Shown here: positions 52,558 through 64,000 of the stretch, in pieces
How the letters are laid out: the number at the start of each line of letters is the position of its first letter
Numbering within the stretch: the first letter of the stretch is position 1
From: Psychroflexus halocasei
GTDB lineage: Bacteria > Bacteroidota > Bacteroidia > Flavobacteriales > Flavobacteriaceae
NCBI RefSeq assembly: GCF_900107595.1
Contig: NZ_FNQF01000007.1
Span: forward strand, 1-64,000
Direction: 5' to 3'
Length of the DNA stretch: 64,000 nt
Notes under the pieces: model-generated
The model's input: the letters and a program-made list of their open reading frames with translations, nothing else
The model's database searches: none
Told to the model about the DNA's origin: nothing
Program-made: the position numbers and the translations under genes

Positions 52558-53745
52558 ATGGCAAAGGAAAATTTTGATCGTTCCAAACCGCACTTAAACA
52601 TTGGTACGCTTGGTCACGTCGATCACGGAAAAACGACATTAACTGCAGCTATTACTAAAGTACTTGCTGATAAAGGTTATTCAGAAGCTAGTGCTTTTGA
52701 TCAGATTGATAACGCACCAGAAGAGAAAGAGCGTGGTATTACTATTAACTCTTCTCACGTTGAGTATCAAACTGCAAATCGTCACTACGCACACGTTGAC
52801 TGTCCAGGTCACGCCGATTACGTAAAGAACATGGTAACTGGTGCTGCTCAAATGGATGGCGCTATCTTAGTTTGTGCTGCGACTGACGGTCCTATGCCAC
52901 AAACACGTGAGCACATCTTATTAGGGCGCCAGGTTGGTATTCCTAAAATTGTTGTTTTCTTGAACAAAGTTGACTTAGTAGATGACGAAGAATTATTAGA
53001 ATTAGTTGAAATGGAAGTGAGAGATTTGCTTTCTTTCTACGAATATGATGGTGATAACGCTCCTGTTATTTCTGGTTCTGCTCTTGGTGCTTTAGATGGT
53101 GATGAGAAGTGGGCTGAAAAAATTATGGAGTTGATGGATGCTGTTGATGAGTATATCGAGCAGCCAGAAAGAGATGTTGACAAAGATTTCTTAATGCCAA
53201 TTGAAGATGTATTCTCAATTACAGGTCGTGGTACTGTTGCAACTGGTCGTATTGAGACTGGTGTTGCTAACACGGGTGATACAATTGATATCATCGGAAT
53301 GGGAGCTGAAAAATTGAAATCAACAATCACAGGGGTTGAAATGTTCCGTAAGATTCTTGATAGAGGTGAAGCTGGTGATAACGTTGGTATCTTATTGAGA
53401 GGTATTGAGAAGTCTCAGATTACACGTGGGATGGTTATTACAACTCCAGGTTCTGTTACGCCTCACGCTAAATTCAAAGCAGAAGTTTATATCTTGAAAA
53501 AAGAAGAAGGTGGTCGTCACACGCCATTCCATAATAACTACAGACCTCAGTTCTATGTAAGAACAACTGATGTTACAGGTACAATATCTTTACCTGATGG
53601 TGTAGAAATGGTTATGCCAGGTGATAACTTAACGATTACAGTTGAATTGTTGCAAGCAATTGCTTTAAATGTTGGATTAAGATTCGCAATTAGAGAAGGT
53701 GGTCGTACAGTTGGTGCTGGTCAGGTAACTGAAATTTTAGACTAA
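52558..53745 (+). CDS. tuf: Elongation factor Tu
   Basis: The 395-residue protein has the GTPase motifs [10 protein letters not shown] (G1), DCPGHADY (G3) and NKVDLVDD (G4), then domains II and III ending [13 protein letters not shown]. It brings aminoacyl-tRNA to the ribosome. The codon use is strongly biased, as expected for a highly expressed gene. It follows four tRNAs in the same transcript and ends with a terminator at 53770. Confidence 0.99.
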   Translation: MAKENFDRSKPHLNIGTLGHVDHGKTTLTAAITKVLADKGYSEASAFDQIDNAPEEKERGITINSSHVEYQTANRHYAHVDCPGHADYVKNMVTGAAQMDGAILVCAATDGPMPQTREHILLGRQVGIPKIVVFLNKVDLVDDEELLELVEMEVRDLLSFYEYDGDNAPVISGSALGALDGDEKWAEKIMELMDAVDEYIEQPERDVDKDFLMPIEDVFSITGRGTVATGRIETGVANTGDTIDIIGMGAEKLKSTITGVEMFRKILDRGEAGDNVGILLRGIEKSQITRGMVITTPGSVTPHAKFKAEVYILKKEEGGRHTPFHNNYRPQFYVRTTDVTGTISLPDGVEMVMPGDNLTITVELLQAIALNVGLRFAIREGGRTVGAGQVTEILD

Positions 53746-53769
53746 TTTAGTCTGTTAGAATATATGAAA

Positions 53770-53802
53770 TTAAGGTGTCTATTCGGCACCTTAATTTTTT
53801 TG
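53770..53802 (+). terminator. Intrinsic terminator after tuf
   Basis: TTAAGGTG and CACCTTAA form an 8-bp stem with a nine-base loop, followed by seven T. It separates tuf from the tRNA-Trp/secE operon. Confidence 0.88.
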
Positions 53803-53857
53803 ACTTAAATTGTTTTGTATTTAAAATATTTTTAGTTTATTTGCAAACCAATAATTT

Positions 53858-53930
53858 ACGGGTTTAGCTCAGTTGGTAGAGCACTGGTCTCCAAAACCAG
53901 GTGTCGGGAGTTCGAGCCTCTCAACCCGTG
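53858..53930 (+). tRNA. trnW: tRNA-Trp (CCA)
   Basis: Acceptor ACGGGTT/AACCCGT, D-loop AGCTCAGTTGGTAGAGC, anticodon loop TCTCCAAAA with CCA, and AGTTCGAGCCT T-loop. Discriminator G. It precedes secE by 15 bases, the usual order. Confidence 0.97.
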
Positions 53931-53945
53931 CAAATCTTAACGAAG

Positions 53946-54143
53946 ATGGCAAATTTTAAATCATATCTATCTGGCTCATATGATGAGCTTAAAAACCACG
54001 TCACTTGGCCAACGGCTAGTGAGGCGCAACGACTAATGGTTGTTGTTGCAGTTTTTTCAATTTTATTCTCTTTAGCGATATGGGGAATCGATGAGCTTTT
54101 TAGTGGTCTTATCAAGCAGTATTATAATTGGGTAAAATTTTAA
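53946..54143 (+). CDS. secE: Preprotein translocase subunit SecE
   Basis: The 65-residue protein (start MANFKSYLSG at 53946) has the SecE signature SYDELKNHVTWPTASEAQRL followed by one membrane helix (VVVAVFSILFSLAIWGIDEL). A longer frame from 53901 reads through the tRNA-Trp gene and is not used. It stabilises SecY in the translocon. nusG starts 3 bases after its stop. Confidence 0.96.
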   Translation: MANFKSYLSGSYDELKNHVTWPTASEAQRLMVVVAVFSILFSLAIWGIDELFSGLIKQYYNWVKF

Positions 54144-54146
54144 TTG

Positions 54147-54698
54147 ATGGCGGACGCTAGTTTGAAGAGGTGGTATGTTGTAAGATCTATTAGTGGATCT
54201 GAAAATAAGATAAAAGATTATATAGAGAAGGAAATTGCTTCTCAAGGTCTTGAGGAGTATGTTGACGATATCTTGGTGCCTACTGAAAAGGTAGTTCAGA
54301 TTCGCAATGGAAAAAAAGTCAATAAAGAAAAAGTTTTCTTTCCTGGTTATATTATGGTTCAGGCCAATCTTGAGGGTGAAGTTCCTCACGTTATTAAAAA
54401 TGTTAATGGTGTGATTGGGTTTCTAGGTGAAACCAAAGGTGGTGATCCTGTTCCATTGAGAAAGTCAGAAGTAAATCGTCTGTTGGGTCGTGTTGATGAT
54501 CTTGCTGTTCAAAGCGAGACAGTTGCGATTCCTTATTCAATTGGTGAGTCTGTAAAAGTGATCGATGGTCCTTTTAATAGTTTCACTGGAACGATTGAAA
54601 AAGTGAACGAAGATAAAAGAAAACTTCAGGTTATGGTTAAAATCTTTGGTCGTAAAACACCAGTTGAGCTTAGCTATATGCAAGTAGAGAAAATATAA
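54147..54698 (+). CDS. nusG: Transcription termination/antitermination protein NusG
   Basis: The 183-residue protein has the NGN domain (LKRWYVVRSISGSENKIKDY, VFFPGYIMVQANLEGEVPHV) and a C-terminal KOW domain (GESVKVIDGPFNSFTGTIEK). It couples RNA polymerase to ribosomes and to Rho. The ATG at 54147 is preferred over the TTG at 54144. Confidence 0.98.
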   Translation: MADASLKRWYVVRSISGSENKIKDYIEKEIASQGLEEYVDDILVPTEKVVQIRNGKKVNKEKVFFPGYIMVQANLEGEVPHVIKNVNGVIGFLGETKGGDPVPLRKSEVNRLLGRVDDLAVQSETVAIPYSIGESVKVIDGPFNSFTGTIEKVNEDKRKLQVMVKIFGRKTPVELSYMQVEKI

Positions 54699-54772
54699 GT
54701 GTTACACTAAATAATGAATTGCAGGCAAACATTGCTTCCCTCTGTCTGTAATCCAAATTAAATTTAACAAAA

Positions 54773-55210
54773 ATGGCAAAAGAAGTAAGTAAAGTAGTTA
54801 AGCTTCAGGTTCGTGGAGGTGCCGCTAACCCGTCGCCACCAGTTGGTCCTGCTTTAGGTGCTGCCGGTGTTAATATCATGGAATTCTGTAAGCAATTCAA
54901 TGGTAGAACACAAGATAAAGCTGGTCAAGTTCTTCCGGTTGTTATCACTGTTTTTAAGGATAAGTCTTTTGACTTTATTATTAAGACTCCTCCAGCTGCT
55001 GTACAGTTATTGTCAGCATCAAAATCTAAAAAAGGTTCTGGAGAGCCAAATAGACAGAAGATAGCAAGTGTGACTTGGGATCAGGTAAAGGCTATAGCAG
55101 AAGATAAAATGCAAGATTTAAATGCTTTTACGATTGAGTCTGCAATGAAAATGGTTGCAGGGACAGCGAGATCTATGGGTATAACAGTAAAAGGTGATGC
55201 ACCATTCTAA
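54773..55210 (+). CDS. rplK: 50S ribosomal protein L11
   Basis: The 145-residue protein shows [35 protein letters not shown] and the C-terminal [15 protein letters not shown]. It forms the GTPase-associated stalk base with 23S rRNA. A 74-base gap from nusG has no gene. It lies 11 bases before rplA. Confidence 0.98.
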   Translation: MAKEVSKVVKLQVRGGAANPSPPVGPALGAAGVNIMEFCKQFNGRTQDKAGQVLPVVITVFKDKSFDFIIKTPPAAVQLLSASKSKKGSGEPNRQKIASVTWDQVKAIAEDKMQDLNAFTIESAMKMVAGTARSMGITVKGDAPF

Positions 55211-55221
55211 AATAAAGACAA

Positions 55222-55920
55222 ATGGCAAAACTTACAAAAAAGAGAAAAGAAGCGATCAGTAAAATAGATAAAACATCTACTTATACTGTTGCTGAAGCAG
55301 CTGGTTTGTTGAAGGATGTTGTTTCTGCTAATTTCGACGAGTCTGTTGAATTAGCTGTTAAACTTAATGTTGATCCTCGTAAAGCAAATCAGATGGTGAG
55401 AGGTGTTGTAACGCTTCCTCACGGAACTGGTAAAGATGTTAAAGTCTTGGCTTTAGTTACGCCTGATAAAGAGCAAGAAGCTAAAGATGCTGGTGCAGAT
55501 TACGTTGGTCTTGATGAGTACCTTGAGAAAATCAAAGGTGGTTGGACAGATGTTGATGTGATTGTGACAATGCCAAGTGTGATGGGTAAATTAGGTCCCT
55601 TAGGTCGTGTTTTAGGGCCAAGAGGTTTAATGCCTAATCCTAAAACTGGTACGGTAACGATGAATATCGCTAAAGCTGTTGCTGATGTAAAAGCTGGTAA
55701 GATTGACTTTAGAGTTGAAAAATCAGGAATTATTCACGCAGCTATTGGTAAAGCATCTTTTGATAAAGATCAGCTTGCAGGCAATGCAAGAGAATTATTA
55801 ACGACATTGGTAAAACTTAAGCCTCAGGTTGTTAAGGGTACTTACATTCAGAGTATTTTTATGACAGCAACGCAGAGTCCGAGTATAGAAATCGATACAA
55901 AAAGGTTTACTGAGCAATAA
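55222..55920 (+). CDS. rplA: 50S ribosomal protein L1
   Basis: The 232-residue protein has [53 protein letters not shown] (the L1 signature) and [20 protein letters not shown]1 binds the mobile stalk of 23S rRNA and in many bacteria its own mRNA. It is slightly longer at the C-terminus than the E. coli protein. Confidence 0.98.
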   Translation: MAKLTKKRKEAISKIDKTSTYTVAEAAGLLKDVVSANFDESVELAVKLNVDPRKANQMVRGVVTLPHGTGKDVKVLALVTPDKEQEAKDAGADYVGLDEYLEKIKGGWTDVDVIVTMPSVMGKLGPLGRVLGPRGLMPNPKTGTVTMNIAKAVADVKAGKIDFRVEKSGIIHAAIGKASFDKDQLAGNARELLTTLVKLKPQVVKGTYIQSIFMTATQSPSIEIDTKRFTEQ

Positions 55921-55928
55921 TTTAAGTT

Positions 55929-56450
55929 ATGACAAGAGAAGAAAAATCAAAAGTAATTGAAGACATAACTGCAAAGTTAGCCGAAACATCGAGCATCTAC
56001 TTAGCAGATATTTCTGGCTTAGATGCGGGTTCTACGACAGCTCTTAGACGTGCTTGTTTTAAGGCTGATGTGAAGCTAATGGTGGTTAAGAATACACTCC
56101 TTGCAAAAGCAATGGAGGCTTCTGATAAAGAGTTTGAAGAGTTAAATACAACTTTAGTTGGTAACACTTCAATTATGTTATCAGAAACTGGAAATGCTCC
56201 AGCTAAGATTATTAAAAATTTCAGAAAGAAAAACGATAAGCCTGTATTGAAAGGTGCTTACGTTGAAGAGGCCGTCTATATTGGTGATGAAAACTTAGAA
56301 GCACTTGTTAATATCAAGTCTAAGGAAGAAGTTATCGGAGATATTGTTGGCTTGTTACAATCGCCTGCTAAAAATGTTATTTCAGCTCTTAAGTCGAGCG
56401 GACAAACATTATCAGGTGTGTTGAAAACACTTTCAGAAAAAACAGAATAA
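55929..56450 (+). CDS. rplJ: 50S ribosomal protein L10
   Basis: The 173-residue protein shows MTREEKSKVIEDITAKLAET, SIYLADISGLDAGSTTALRR and VKNTLLAKAMEASDKEFEEL, the L10 N-terminal fold, and a C-terminal helix (LLQSPAKNVISALKSSGQTL) that binds L7/L12 dimers. Only 8 bases separate it from rplA, so no long L10 leader is present. Confidence 0.97.
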   Translation: MTREEKSKVIEDITAKLAETSSIYLADISGLDAGSTTALRRACFKADVKLMVVKNTLLAKAMEASDKEFEELNTTLVGNTSIMLSETGNAPAKIIKNFRKKNDKPVLKGAYVEEAVYIGDENLEALVNIKSKEEVIGDIVGLLQSPAKNVISALKSSGQTLSGVLKTLSEKTE

Positions 56451-56495
56451 AATACACTAAATACTAAATAATAATTTTTTTTAAAACGATAGAAA

Positions 56496-56873
56496 ATGGC
56501 AGATTTAAAAGATTTCGCAGAACAATTAGTTAACTTAACAGTAAAAGAAGTTAATGAGTTAGCTGATATTTTAAAAGAAGAATATGGCATTGAGCCTGCT
56601 GCTGCGGCAGTAGCTGTTGCTGGTGGAGGTGCTGCAGATGGTGGTGCTGAAGCTGAAGAGCAAACAGAATTTGATGTTATTCTTAAAGCAGCTGGTGGTT
56701 CAAAATTAGCAGTTGTAAAACTTGTTAAAGAATTAACAGGTCAAGGATTAAAAGATGCTAAAGCATTAGTTGATGGCGCACCAGCTCCAGTAAAAGAGGG
56801 TGTTTCAAAAGACGAAGCTGAAGCTTTAAAAGCTCAATTAGAAGAAGCAGGAGCAGAGGTTGAGCTTAAGTAA
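56496..56873 (+). CDS. rplL: 50S ribosomal protein L7/L12
   Basis: The 125-residue protein has the N-terminal dimerisation part ([20 protein letters not shown]), an alanine/glycine hinge with [20 protein letters not shown] and the C-terminal domain with [20 protein letters not shown]. It recruits translation factors. A hairpin follows (56896-56932). Confidence 0.98.
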   Translation: MADLKDFAEQLVNLTVKEVNELADILKEEYGIEPAAAAVAVAGGGAADGGAEAEEQTEFDVILKAAGGSKLAVVKLVKELTGQGLKDAKALVDGAPAPVKEGVSKDEAEALKAQLEEAGAEVELK

Positions 56874-56895
56874 TTTAAGTTCACTTAGATTTATA

Positions 56896-56938
56896 GGTTT
56901 AGACCTCAGATATTAATCTGTAGGTCTAAACCATTTTG
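56896..56938 (+). terminator. Hairpin between rplL and rpoB (attenuator or processing site)
   Basis: GGTTTAGACCT and AGGTCTAAACC make a perfect 11-bp stem with a 15-base loop, followed by ATTTTG. The short T-run suggests partial termination between the stalk genes and rpoBC, as known in E. coli. A TAATTTTG box at 56980-56987 could be a secondary rpoB promoter, though no clear -33 TTG is seen. Confidence 0.65.
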
Positions 56939-57020
56939 CGTATTTATACGTAGGGTGTGAAAACACATTATTTTTTGGTTAATTTTGCTTTTGAGAAAAA
57001 GCATTAAATTCTTTCTTTAG

Positions 57021-60000
57021 ATGTTAGCATTGCAAAACAATCGTATCAGTTTTTCTTCGGTTAATCAACCCGATTATCCAGATTTTCTTGACATACAAGT
57101 CAAATCCTTTCAAGATTTTTTTCAACTTGAAACTAAGCCAGAAGAAAGATCTAACGAAGGTTTATACAAAACCTTCAAAGAAAACTTCCCTATTACAGAC
57201 ACAAAAAATCAGTTTGTATTAGAATTTTTAGATTATTTCGTCGACCCTCCGCGTTACTCTATTCAAGAGTGTATTGAGCGTGGTTTAACATATAGCGTGC
57301 CTTTAAAGGCAAGATTAAAACTTTACTGTACTGATCCTGAGCACGAAGATTTTGAAACTATCGTTCAAGATGTTTATTTAGGAACAATACCTTACATGTC
57401 ACCTAGTGGTACTTTTGTCATAAATGGTGCTGAACGTGTTGTTGTATCTCAGCTTCACCGTTCACCAGGTGTCTTTTTTGGACAATCATTTCATGCTAAC
57501 GGAACTAAACTTTACTCTGCCAGAGTTATTCCTTTTAAAGGATCATGGATTGAGTTTGCAACAGATATCAACTCTGTCATGTATGCTTATATCGACCGTA
57601 AGAAAAAGCTTCCAGTAACAACGCTTTTTAGAGCGATTGGTTACGAGCGTGATAAAGACATTCTTGAAATCTTTGACCTAGCAGAAGAGGTTAAAGTTTC
57701 AAAAACAGGATTAAAAAAACATATTGGTAGAAGCCTTGCTGCAAGAGTCCTAAATACTTGGTATGAAGACTTTGTTGATGAAGATACAGGGGAGGTGGTC
57801 TCTATCGAAAGAAATGAAATCGTTCTTGATCGAGATACAATTCTTGAAAAAGAACATATTGAAGAAGTTTTAGAAACAGGTTCTAAAACAATCTTACTTC
57901 ACAAAGAAGACAATACAACTGGTGATTATGCAATTATTTATAACACATTGCAAAAAGACCCTACAAACTCTGAAAAAGAAGCTGTAGAGCATATTTACCG
58001 TCAACTTCGTAATGCTGAGCCGCCTGATGAGGAAACTGCGCGTGGCATTATCGATAAACTTTTCTTTAGTGAGCAACGTTACAACTTAGGTGAAGTTGGT
58101 CGTTACAGAATGAATAAAAAATTAGGTCTTGATATCAGCATGGAAAGTCGTGTATTGACTAATGATGATATCATCACTATTATTAAATATTTAATCGAGT
58201 TAGTTAACTCTAAAGCAGAAGTTGATGATATTGATCACTTATCTAACCGTCGTGTACGTACAGTTGGTGAGCAGTTATCTCAACAGTTTGGTGTTGGTCT
58301 AGCACGTATGGCACGTACGATTCGTGAAAGAATGAATGTTCGTGACAACGAGGTATTTACACCTATTGACTTGATCAATGCGAAGACGCTTTCATCTGTC
58401 ATTAACTCTTTCTTTGGGACAAACCAATTGTCTCAATTTATGGATCAAACCAACCCAATTGCTGAACTGACAAACAAACGTCGTTTATCAGCTTTAGGGC
58501 CAGGAGGTCTATCACGTGAAAGAGCTGGCTTTGAGGTGCGAGATGTACATTATACGCATTATGGTCGTTTATGTCCTATTGAAACACCTGAGGGACCAAA
58601 CATTGGTCTGATTTCTTCCATGTCTGTTTATGGAAAGATTAACTCGATGGGCTTTATCGAAACGCCTTATCGTAAAGTAGAAGATGGTAAAATTGATTTT
58701 GAATCAGAACCACTTTATCTTTCTGCTGAAGAAGAAGAAGATAAATTAATTGCTCAAGCAAATATTCCTTTAACAAAGGATAACGTGATTGATGCCGAAA
58801 AGGTTATTGCACGTATGGAAGGTGACTTCCCAGTTGTTGATCCTAAAGAGGTTCACTACGTTGATGTTGCACCTAACCAGATTTCATCAATCTCAGCATC
58901 TTTAATTCCATTCTTGGAACATGATGATGCCAACCGTGCTTTGATGGGATCTAACATGATGCGTCAAGCAGTTCCATTATTGCGTGTTGATTCACCAATC
59001 GTTGGAACAGGTCTTGAAAGACGTGTTGCACAAGATTCTCGAGTGTTGATTAACGCTGAAGGTCCAGGTGTGGTTGAATATGTTGATGCACGCCAGATCA
59101 CAATCAAGTATGATCGTACTGATGATGATAGACTTGTTAGCTTTGATACTGATTCTAAAACTTATGATCTTATTAAGTTTAGAAGAACGAACCAAGGAAC
59201 ATCTATCAACTTGAAGCCAATTGTAGAAATTGGTGATCGAGTTGATAAAGGACAGGTTCTTTGTCAAGGTTACGCAACTGAAAAAGGTGAATTAGCACTT
59301 GGTCGTAACATGAAAGTGGCCTTTATGCCATGGAAAGGTTATAACTTTGAGGATGCTATTGTAATATCTGAAAAAGTTGTTCGTGATGATATCTTGACAT
59401 CTATTCATATTGACGAGTACTCTCTTGAAGTCAGAGATACAAAGCTTGGTAATGAAGAATTGACAAGTGATATTCCTAACGTTTCAGAAGAGGCAACAAA
59501 AGACCTTGATGAAAATGGAATGATCCGAGTTGGTGCAGAAATCAAGCCAGGTGATATCTTAATTGGTAAGATTACACCAAAAGGTGAGAGCGATCCAACG
59601 CCAGAAGAAAAATTATTGCGCGCTATTTTTGGTGATAAAGCCGGTGATGTTAAAGATGCATCATTAAAAGCTTCTCCATCATTAAACGGTGTTGTTATTG
59701 ATAAAAAATTATTTTCACGTGCTGTTAAAGACAAACGCCGACGTGCTCAAGATAAGCAAGAAATTGAGAAGTTAGAATCTAAATTTGAGGTGAAGTTTGA
59801 AGAATTAAGAAACATTCTTATCGAAAAACTTTTCTCTCTTGTTGGTGGCAAAACAGCTCAAGGTGTACAAAATGATTTAGGTGAAGATGTTCTTCCTAAA
59901 GGTAAAAAGTACACACAAAAGATGTTGAACTCAGTTGAAGATTTTTCTCATTTAACAAGAGGAACTTGGACAACAGATGCTAAAACAAACTCACTTGTTG

Positions 60001-60839
60001 CTGACTTGTTGCATAACTATAAAATCAAACAAAACGATTTACAAGGTTCTTTAAGACGTGAGAAGTTTACAATTACTGTTGGAGATGAACTTCCATCAGG
60101 AATTTTAAAACTTGCTAAAATTTATGTTGCTAAAAAACGTAAACTTAAAGTAGGTGATAAGATGGCAGGACGTCACGGTAACAAAGGTATTGTTGCTAAG
60201 ATTGTACGTCAAGAAGATATGCCTTTCTTAGATGATGGAACACCGGTTGATATTGTTTTAAACCCACTGGGTGTACCTTCTCGTATGAACATCGGTCAGA
60301 TTTATGAAACTGTTCTTGGTTGGGCTGGTCAAAAATTAGGTAAGAAGTTCGCAACACCTATTTTTGATGGTGCTTCTCTAGATCATATCAATGAATTGAC
60401 TGACGAAGCTGGTATTCCACGTTTCGGACATTCATACCTTTATGATGGTGGTACAGGTGAGCGTTTTGATCAACCAGCAACTGTTGGTGTGATTTACATG
60501 CTGAAACTTGGTCACATGATTGAAGATAAGATGCACTCGAGATCTATCGGGCCTTATTCATTGATTACGCAGCAGCCATTAGGTGGTAAAGCACAGTTTG
60601 GTGGTCAGCGTTTTGGTGAAATGGAGGTTTGGGCACTTGAGGCTTATGGCGCATCAAGCACGTTAAGAGAAATCTTAACTGTTAAATCTGATGATGTGAT
60701 CGGTCGAGCTAAAACTTACGAAGCAATCGTTAAGGGTGAGCCAATGCCAGAACCAGGATTACCAGAGTCTTTCAATGTATTAATGCATGAGTTAAAAGGA
60801 CTTGGATTAGATATCCAACTTGAAGGGGATAACAAGTAA
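57021..60839 (+). CDS. rpoB: DNA-directed RNA polymerase subunit beta
   Basis: The 1272-residue protein contains the conserved beta regions: [31 protein letters not shown], the rifampicin region [20 protein letters not shown] with [60 protein letters not shown] and the C-terminal [20 protein letters not shown]. Rif-region residues seen (Q-L-S-Q-F-M-D-Q, H replaced by N in [12 protein letters not shown]) should be compared with susceptible flavobacteria before any inference. It forms the active centre with beta'. rpoC follows after 48 bases. Confidence 0.99.
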   Translation: MLALQNNRISFSSVNQPDYPDFLDIQVKSFQDFFQLETKPEERSNEGLYKTFKENFPITDTKNQFVLEFLDYFVDPPRYSIQECIERGLTYSVPLKARLKLYCTDPEHEDFETIVQDVYLGTIPYMSPSGTFVINGAERVVVSQLHRSPGVFFGQSFHANGTKLYSARVIPFKGSWIEFATDINSVMYAYIDRKKKLPVTTLFRAIGYERDKDILEIFDLAEEVKVSKTGLKKHIGRSLAARVLNTWYEDFVDEDTGEVVSIERNEIVLDRDTILEKEHIEEVLETGSKTILLHKEDNTTGDYAIIYNTLQKDPTNSEKEAVEHIYRQLRNAEPPDEETARGIIDKLFFSEQRYNLGEVGRYRMNKKLGLDISMESRVLTNDDIITIIKYLIELVNSKAEVDDIDHLSNRRVRTVGEQLSQQFGVGLARMARTIRERMNVRDNEVFTPIDLINAKTLSSVINSFFGTNQLSQFMDQTNPIAELTNKRRLSALGPGGLSRERAGFEVRDVHYTHYGRLCPIETPEGPNIGLISSMSVYGKINSMGFIETPYRKVEDGKIDFESEPLYLSAEEEEDKLIAQANIPLTKDNVIDAEKVIARMEGDFPVVDPKEVHYVDVAPNQISSISASLIPFLEHDDANRALMGSNMMRQAVPLLRVDSPIVGTGLERRVAQDSRVLINAEGPGVVEYVDARQITIKYDRTDDDRLVSFDTDSKTYDLIKFRRTNQGTSINLKPIVEIGDRVDKGQVLCQGYATEKGELALGRNMKVAFMPWKGYNFEDAIVISEKVVRDDILTSIHIDEYSLEVRDTKLGNEELTSDIPNVSEEATKDLDENGMIRVGAEIKPGDILIGKITPKGESDPTPEEKLLRAIFGDKAGDVKDASLKASPSLNGVVIDKKLFSRAVKDKRRRAQDKQEIEKLESKFEVKFEELRNILIEKLFSLVGGKTAQGVQNDLGEDVLPKGKKYTQKMLNSVEDFSHLTRGTWTTDAKTNSLVADLLHNYKIKQNDLQGSLRREKFTITVGDELPSGILKLAKIYVAKKRKLKVGDKMAGRHGNKGIVAKIVRQEDMPFLDDGTPVDIVLNPLGVPSRMNIGQIYETVLGWAGQKLGKKFATPIFDGASLDHINELTDEAGIPRFGHSYLYDGGTGERFDQPATVGVIYMLKLGHMIEDKMHSRSIGPYSLITQQPLGGKAQFGGQRFGEMEVWALEAYGASSTLREILTVKSDDVIGRAKTYEAIVKGEPMPEPGLPESFNVLMHELKGLGLDIQLEGDNK

Positions 60840-60887
60840 TAATTGTTAGTAATAAATTTTTAGAATAATTCTTTAGCAACTTGTATT

Positions 60888-63800
60888 ATGGCAAGAAATA
60901 ATGAAAAGAATACACAACCGAGATTTGATAAAATCTCAATAGGTTTAGCATCTCCAGAAAGTATACTTTCTGCTTCTAGAGGTGAAGTGCTTAAACCTGA
61001 AACTATTAACTATAGAACACATAAGCCTGAACGTGATGGCCTTTTCTGTGAGCGTATTTTTGGCCCAGTTAAAGATTACGAATGTGCTTGTGGTAAATAT
61101 AAAAGAATCCGTTACAAAGGTATCGTTTGTGACCGTTGTGGTGTTGAAGTCACTGAAAAGAAAGTGCGTCGTGATCGCGTCGGACATATCAATTTAGTTG
61201 TTCCTGTTGCACACATCTGGTATTTCAGATCTTTACCTAACAAAATTGGTTACCTTCTTGGAATTCCTTCTAAGAAGCTCGATATGATCATTTATTATGA
61301 AAGATATGTCGTCGTTCAGCCTGGTATTGCTAAAAATGCTGAGGGTGAAGAAATCAATAAAATGGATTTCTTAACTGAAGAAGAATATCTTGATATTTTA
61401 GAGACGCTTCCTCAGGACAATCAAATGCTTGATGATGATGATCCTAATAAGTTTATCGCCAAAATGGGTGCTGAGTGCTTATTAGAAATTTTAAGACGTA
61501 TTGATCTTGATCAATTATCTTACGATTTAAGACACAAAGCAAATAATGAAACCTCAAAACAACGTAAGACTGAAGCGCTGAAAAGACTTCAGGTTGTTGA
61601 AGCTTTAAGAGATTCAAAAGAAAATCGTGAAAACAATCCAGAATGGATGATCATGAAGGCAATTCCGGTAATACCACCAGAATTACGTCCTTTAGTACCA
61701 TTAGATGGAGGGCGTTTCGCTACTTCTGACTTGAATGATCTTTACCGTCGTGTGATTATCCGTAACAACCGTTTGAAGCGTTTGATGGAAATCAAAGCAC
61801 CTGAGGTTATTTTACGTAACGAAAAACGTATGCTTCAGGAGTCTGTCGATTCATTGTTTGACAACACAAGAAAGTCATCTGCTGTTAAAACAGATTCTAA
61901 TAGACCATTAAAATCACTTTCAGATTCATTGAAAGGTAAGCAAGGACGTTTTAGACAAAACTTACTTGGTAAGCGTGTTGATTATTCTGCACGTTCTGTC
62001 ATCGTCGTTGGACCAGAATTGAAAATGTACGAGTGCGGTCTTCCTAAAGACATGGCTGCAGAGCTTTACAAACCTTTTATCATTCGTAAATTAATCGAAA
62101 GAGGTATTGTGAAAACTGTGAAGTCAGCAAAGAAGATTATAGATAAGAAAGAACCAGTGGTTTGGGATATTCTTGAAAATGTCTTGAAAGGGCATCCGGT
62201 CTTATTAAACCGTGCGCCTACACTTCACAGGCTTGGTATTCAAGCTTTCCAACCTAAGTTGATTGAAGGAAAAGCGATTAGTCTTCACCCATTAGTTTGT
62301 ACGGCATTTAACGCCGACTTTGATGGTGACCAGATGGCTGTTCACTTACCTTTAGGGCCTGAGGCTATTCTTGAAGCACAATTATTAATGTTGGCTTCTC
62401 ACAATATCCTTAACCCAGCAAATGGTTCTCCAATTACTGTTCCTTCTCAGGATATGGTTCTTGGATTATATTATATGACAAAGCATAGAATTTCTACTGA
62501 AGAAAAGCCAGTGAAAGGTGAAGGCCTGACTTTTTATTCTGATGAAGAAGTTGAAATTGCTTATAACGAAAACCGTGTTGCACTAAACGCTGGTATTAAA
62601 ATCAGAACAAAAGATTTTAATGACGAAGGCGAATTAGTTAACCAAATAATCGATACAACCGTTGGTCGTGTCTTGTTCAATCAAGCAACGCCAGAACAAA
62701 TTGGTTTTGTCAATGATGTCATGACAAAGAAAGCTTTGAGAGACGTTATTGCACGTGTACTTAAAGTCACTTCAGTTCCTGAAACAGCTGAGTTTTTAGA
62801 TAAGATTAAGTCTCTTGGTTATAACTCTGCCTTCAGAGGTGGACTTTCATTCTCATTAGGTGATATTATTATCCCAGCAGAAAAGCAAGAGATGATTCGT
62901 GATGCTGAAAGCCAAGTTGAAGGTATTACAGGTAACTACAACATGGGTCTGATTACGAATAACGAGCGTTACAACCAAGTTATTGATATTTGGACGGCAA
63001 CAAACGCAAACTTAACAGAGCTTGCAATGAAGCGTATTCGTGAAGATGATCAAGGCTTCAACTCTGTATTTATGATGCTTGATTCTGGTGCGAGGGGTTC
63101 TAAAGAACAAATCCGTCAGTTAACTGGTATGAGAGGTTTGATGGCTAAGCCTAAGAAATCGACAGCAGGAGGTGGAGAGATTATTGAAAACCCAATTCTT
63201 GCAAACTTTAAAGAAGGTTTATCAATTCTAGAATACTTTATCTCTACTCACGGTGCTCGTAAAGGTCTTGCCGATACGGCTCTTAAAACTGCCGATGCTG
63301 GTTACTTAACGCGTCGTTTGGTTGATGTTTCTCAAGACGTCATCGTCAGAGAATCAGATTGTGGAACTTTAAGAGGTATTGAAGTTCAAGCCTTGAAGAA
63401 GAATGAAGAAGTTGTTGAAAAACTTGGTGCAAGAATCATTGGCCGTACAGCGCTTAATGATATTATTGAGCCAATTACACAAGAATTAATTGTCTCTGCA
63501 GGTGAAGAAATTACGGAAGATATCGCTGATAAAATTGAGGTATCTCCATTAAATTCTGTTGAAGTTCGTTCTCCACTATCATGTGAGGCTAAACAAGGTA
63601 TTTGTGTGAAGTGTTACGGACGTAACCTCGCAACTAATAAAACTGTTCAAAGAGGTGAAGCTGTTGGTGTTGTTGCTGCTCAATCGATTGGTGAGCCAGG
63701 AACTCAGTTAACACTGCGTACTTTCCACGTAGGTGGTATTGCAGGAAACATTTCTGAAGAAAGTAAATTAGAGATTAAATACGACGGTATTGTTGAGATT

Positions 63801-64000
63801 GAAGATTTAAAAACCGTTAAAGGTGAAGATAATGAAGGTAAAGAAGTAGATATCGTGATTTCACGTACTTCTGAAGCTAAAGTTGTTGATAAAAAATCCG
63901 GAATCACATTAAGTTCTAATGTTATTCCTTACGGTTCTCAGATATTTGTTAAGCCTGGTCAAAAAGTGTCTAAAGGTGATGTTATTTGTAAGTGGGATCC
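60888..64000 (+). CDS. rpoC: DNA-directed RNA polymerase subunit beta' (partial, 3' end beyond window)
   Basis: The frame starts [20 protein letters not shown] and stays open to the end of the window (about 1037 codons; complete flavobacterial proteins have about 1430). The first zinc-binding motif ([18 protein letters not shown]), [40 protein letters not shown] and the catalytic [10 protein letters not shown] (about residues 475-481) are present, as are the bridge and trigger regions [19 protein letters not shown] and [20 protein letters not shown], and the second zinc motif ([18 protein letters not shown]). Confidence 0.99.
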   Translation, partial: MARNNEKNTQPRFDKISIGLASPESILSASRGEVLKPETINYRTHKPERDGLFCERIFGPVKDYECACGKYKRIRYKGIVCDRCGVEVTEKKVRRDRVGHINLVVPVAHIWYFRSLPNKIGYLLGIPSKKLDMIIYYERYVVVQPGIAKNAEGEEINKMDFLTEEEYLDILETLPQDNQMLDDDDPNKFIAKMGAECLLEILRRIDLDQLSYDLRHKANNETSKQRKTEALKRLQVVEALRDSKENRENNPEWMIMKAIPVIPPELRPLVPLDGGRFATSDLNDLYRRVIIRNNRLKRLMEIKAPEVILRNEKRMLQESVDSLFDNTRKSSAVKTDSNRPLKSLSDSLKGKQGRFRQNLLGKRVDYSARSVIVVGPELKMYECGLPKDMAAELYKPFIIRKLIERGIVKTVKSAKKIIDKKEPVVWDILENVLKGHPVLLNRAPTLHRLGIQAFQPKLIEGKAISLHPLVCTAFNADFDGDQMAVHLPLGPEAILEAQLLMLASHNILNPANGSPITVPSQDMVLGLYYMTKHRISTEEKPVKGEGLTFYSDEEVEIAYNENRVALNAGIKIRTKDFNDEGELVNQIIDTTVGRVLFNQATPEQIGFVNDVMTKKALRDVIARVLKVTSVPETAEFLDKIKSLGYNSAFRGGLSFSLGDIIIPAEKQEMIRDAESQVEGITGNYNMGLITNNERYNQVIDIWTATNANLTELAMKRIREDDQGFNSVFMMLDSGARGSKEQIRQLTGMRGLMAKPKKSTAGGGEIIENPILANFKEGLSILEYFISTHGARKGLADTALKTADAGYLTRRLVDVSQDVIVRESDCGTLRGIEVQALKKNEEVVEKLGARIIGRTALNDIIEPITQELIVSAGEEITEDIADKIEVSPLNSVEVRSPLSCEAKQGICVKCYGRNLATNKTVQRGEAVGVVAAQSIGEPGTQLTLRTFHVGGIAGNISEESKLEIKYDGIVEIEDLKTVKGEDNEGKEVDIVISRTSEAKVVDKKSGITLSSNVIPYGSQIFVKPGQKVSKGDVICKWD

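Noticed and set aside
53901-53945. Longer SecE start
   Set aside because: It would translate through the tRNA-Trp gene; the ATG at 53946 gives a normal SecE.
57021-60839. Rifampicin-resistance allele in rpoB
   Set aside because: The Rif region looks like the natural flavobacterial version; no clear known resistance substitution can be asserted from this sequence alone.
60945-61197. Frames at the start of rpoC on both strands
   Set aside because: They overlap the conserved zinc-finger region of rpoC, which is the true frame.

Overview
The window comes from a low-GC member of the Bacteroidota, almost certainly a flavobacterium. The evidence is a SusC/SusD outer-membrane pair, promoters of the TTTG-N19-TANNTTTG type, DUF6266/DUF5675/DUF6520/RteC family proteins, and the tRNA-Thr-Tyr-Gly-Thr-tuf-tRNA-Trp-secE-nusG-rplKAJL-rpoBC order typical of Flavobacteriaceae. 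Genus cannot be read from the sequence alone.

Layout. 1-580: repeat mosaic. 581-2145 (minus): cassette of two small membrane proteins, a DUF5675 protein and a DUF6266-like protein that resembles a degenerate phage or mobile-element module. 2443-3282: RteC-domain protein. 3505-6433: small lipoprotein, TPR histidine kinase and response regulator. 6434-8001: repeats around a GIY-YIG nuclease gene. 8002-8810: MauE/DoxX-like membrane protein and DUF6520 exported protein. 8856-16098 (minus): SusC-SusD-M16 peptidase operon for uptake and cleavage of peptides, preceded by a leader with two mutually exclusive hairpins. 16610-17944: xre regulator followed by a ~1.1 kb cassette (unknown gene plus frameshifted DUF2335 gene) bracketed by 60-bp direct repeats copied from the 3' end of the xre gene. 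17945-22556: repeat island with one DUF6266 gene. 22557-42161: surface polysaccharide locus making a sialic-acid-like sugar (neuC, neuA, neuB) with nine putative glycosyltransferases, a sulfotransferase, a PIG-L deacetylase, an asparagine-synthase-like enzyme and a Wzy-like polymerase, interrupted at 29727-32323 by REP-type repeat arrays and a second GIY-YIG gene. 42162-44608: repeat island. 44609-52026: housekeeping genes (SGNH hydrolase, DUF2851, PspC, alanine/Na+ symporter fusion, HhH protein, acyl-CoA dehydrogenase, XerC). 52044-64000: tRNAs, tuf, secE, nusG, ribosomal stalk genes, rpoB and the start of rpoC.

The most unusual content is non-coding. Several families of palindromic dispersed repeats fill about 12 kb. 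One is a ~132-bp element whose arms differ between copies yet still pair. Another recurring pattern is that both single-domain GIY-YIG nuclease genes sit inside palindromic repeat tracts, each in a different family. The other strong signals are the attenuator-like leader of the SusC operon and the cassette inserted at the end of the xre gene.

Coordinates of CDS are precise to the codon where the start is clear; hand-located sites may be off by one or two bases.
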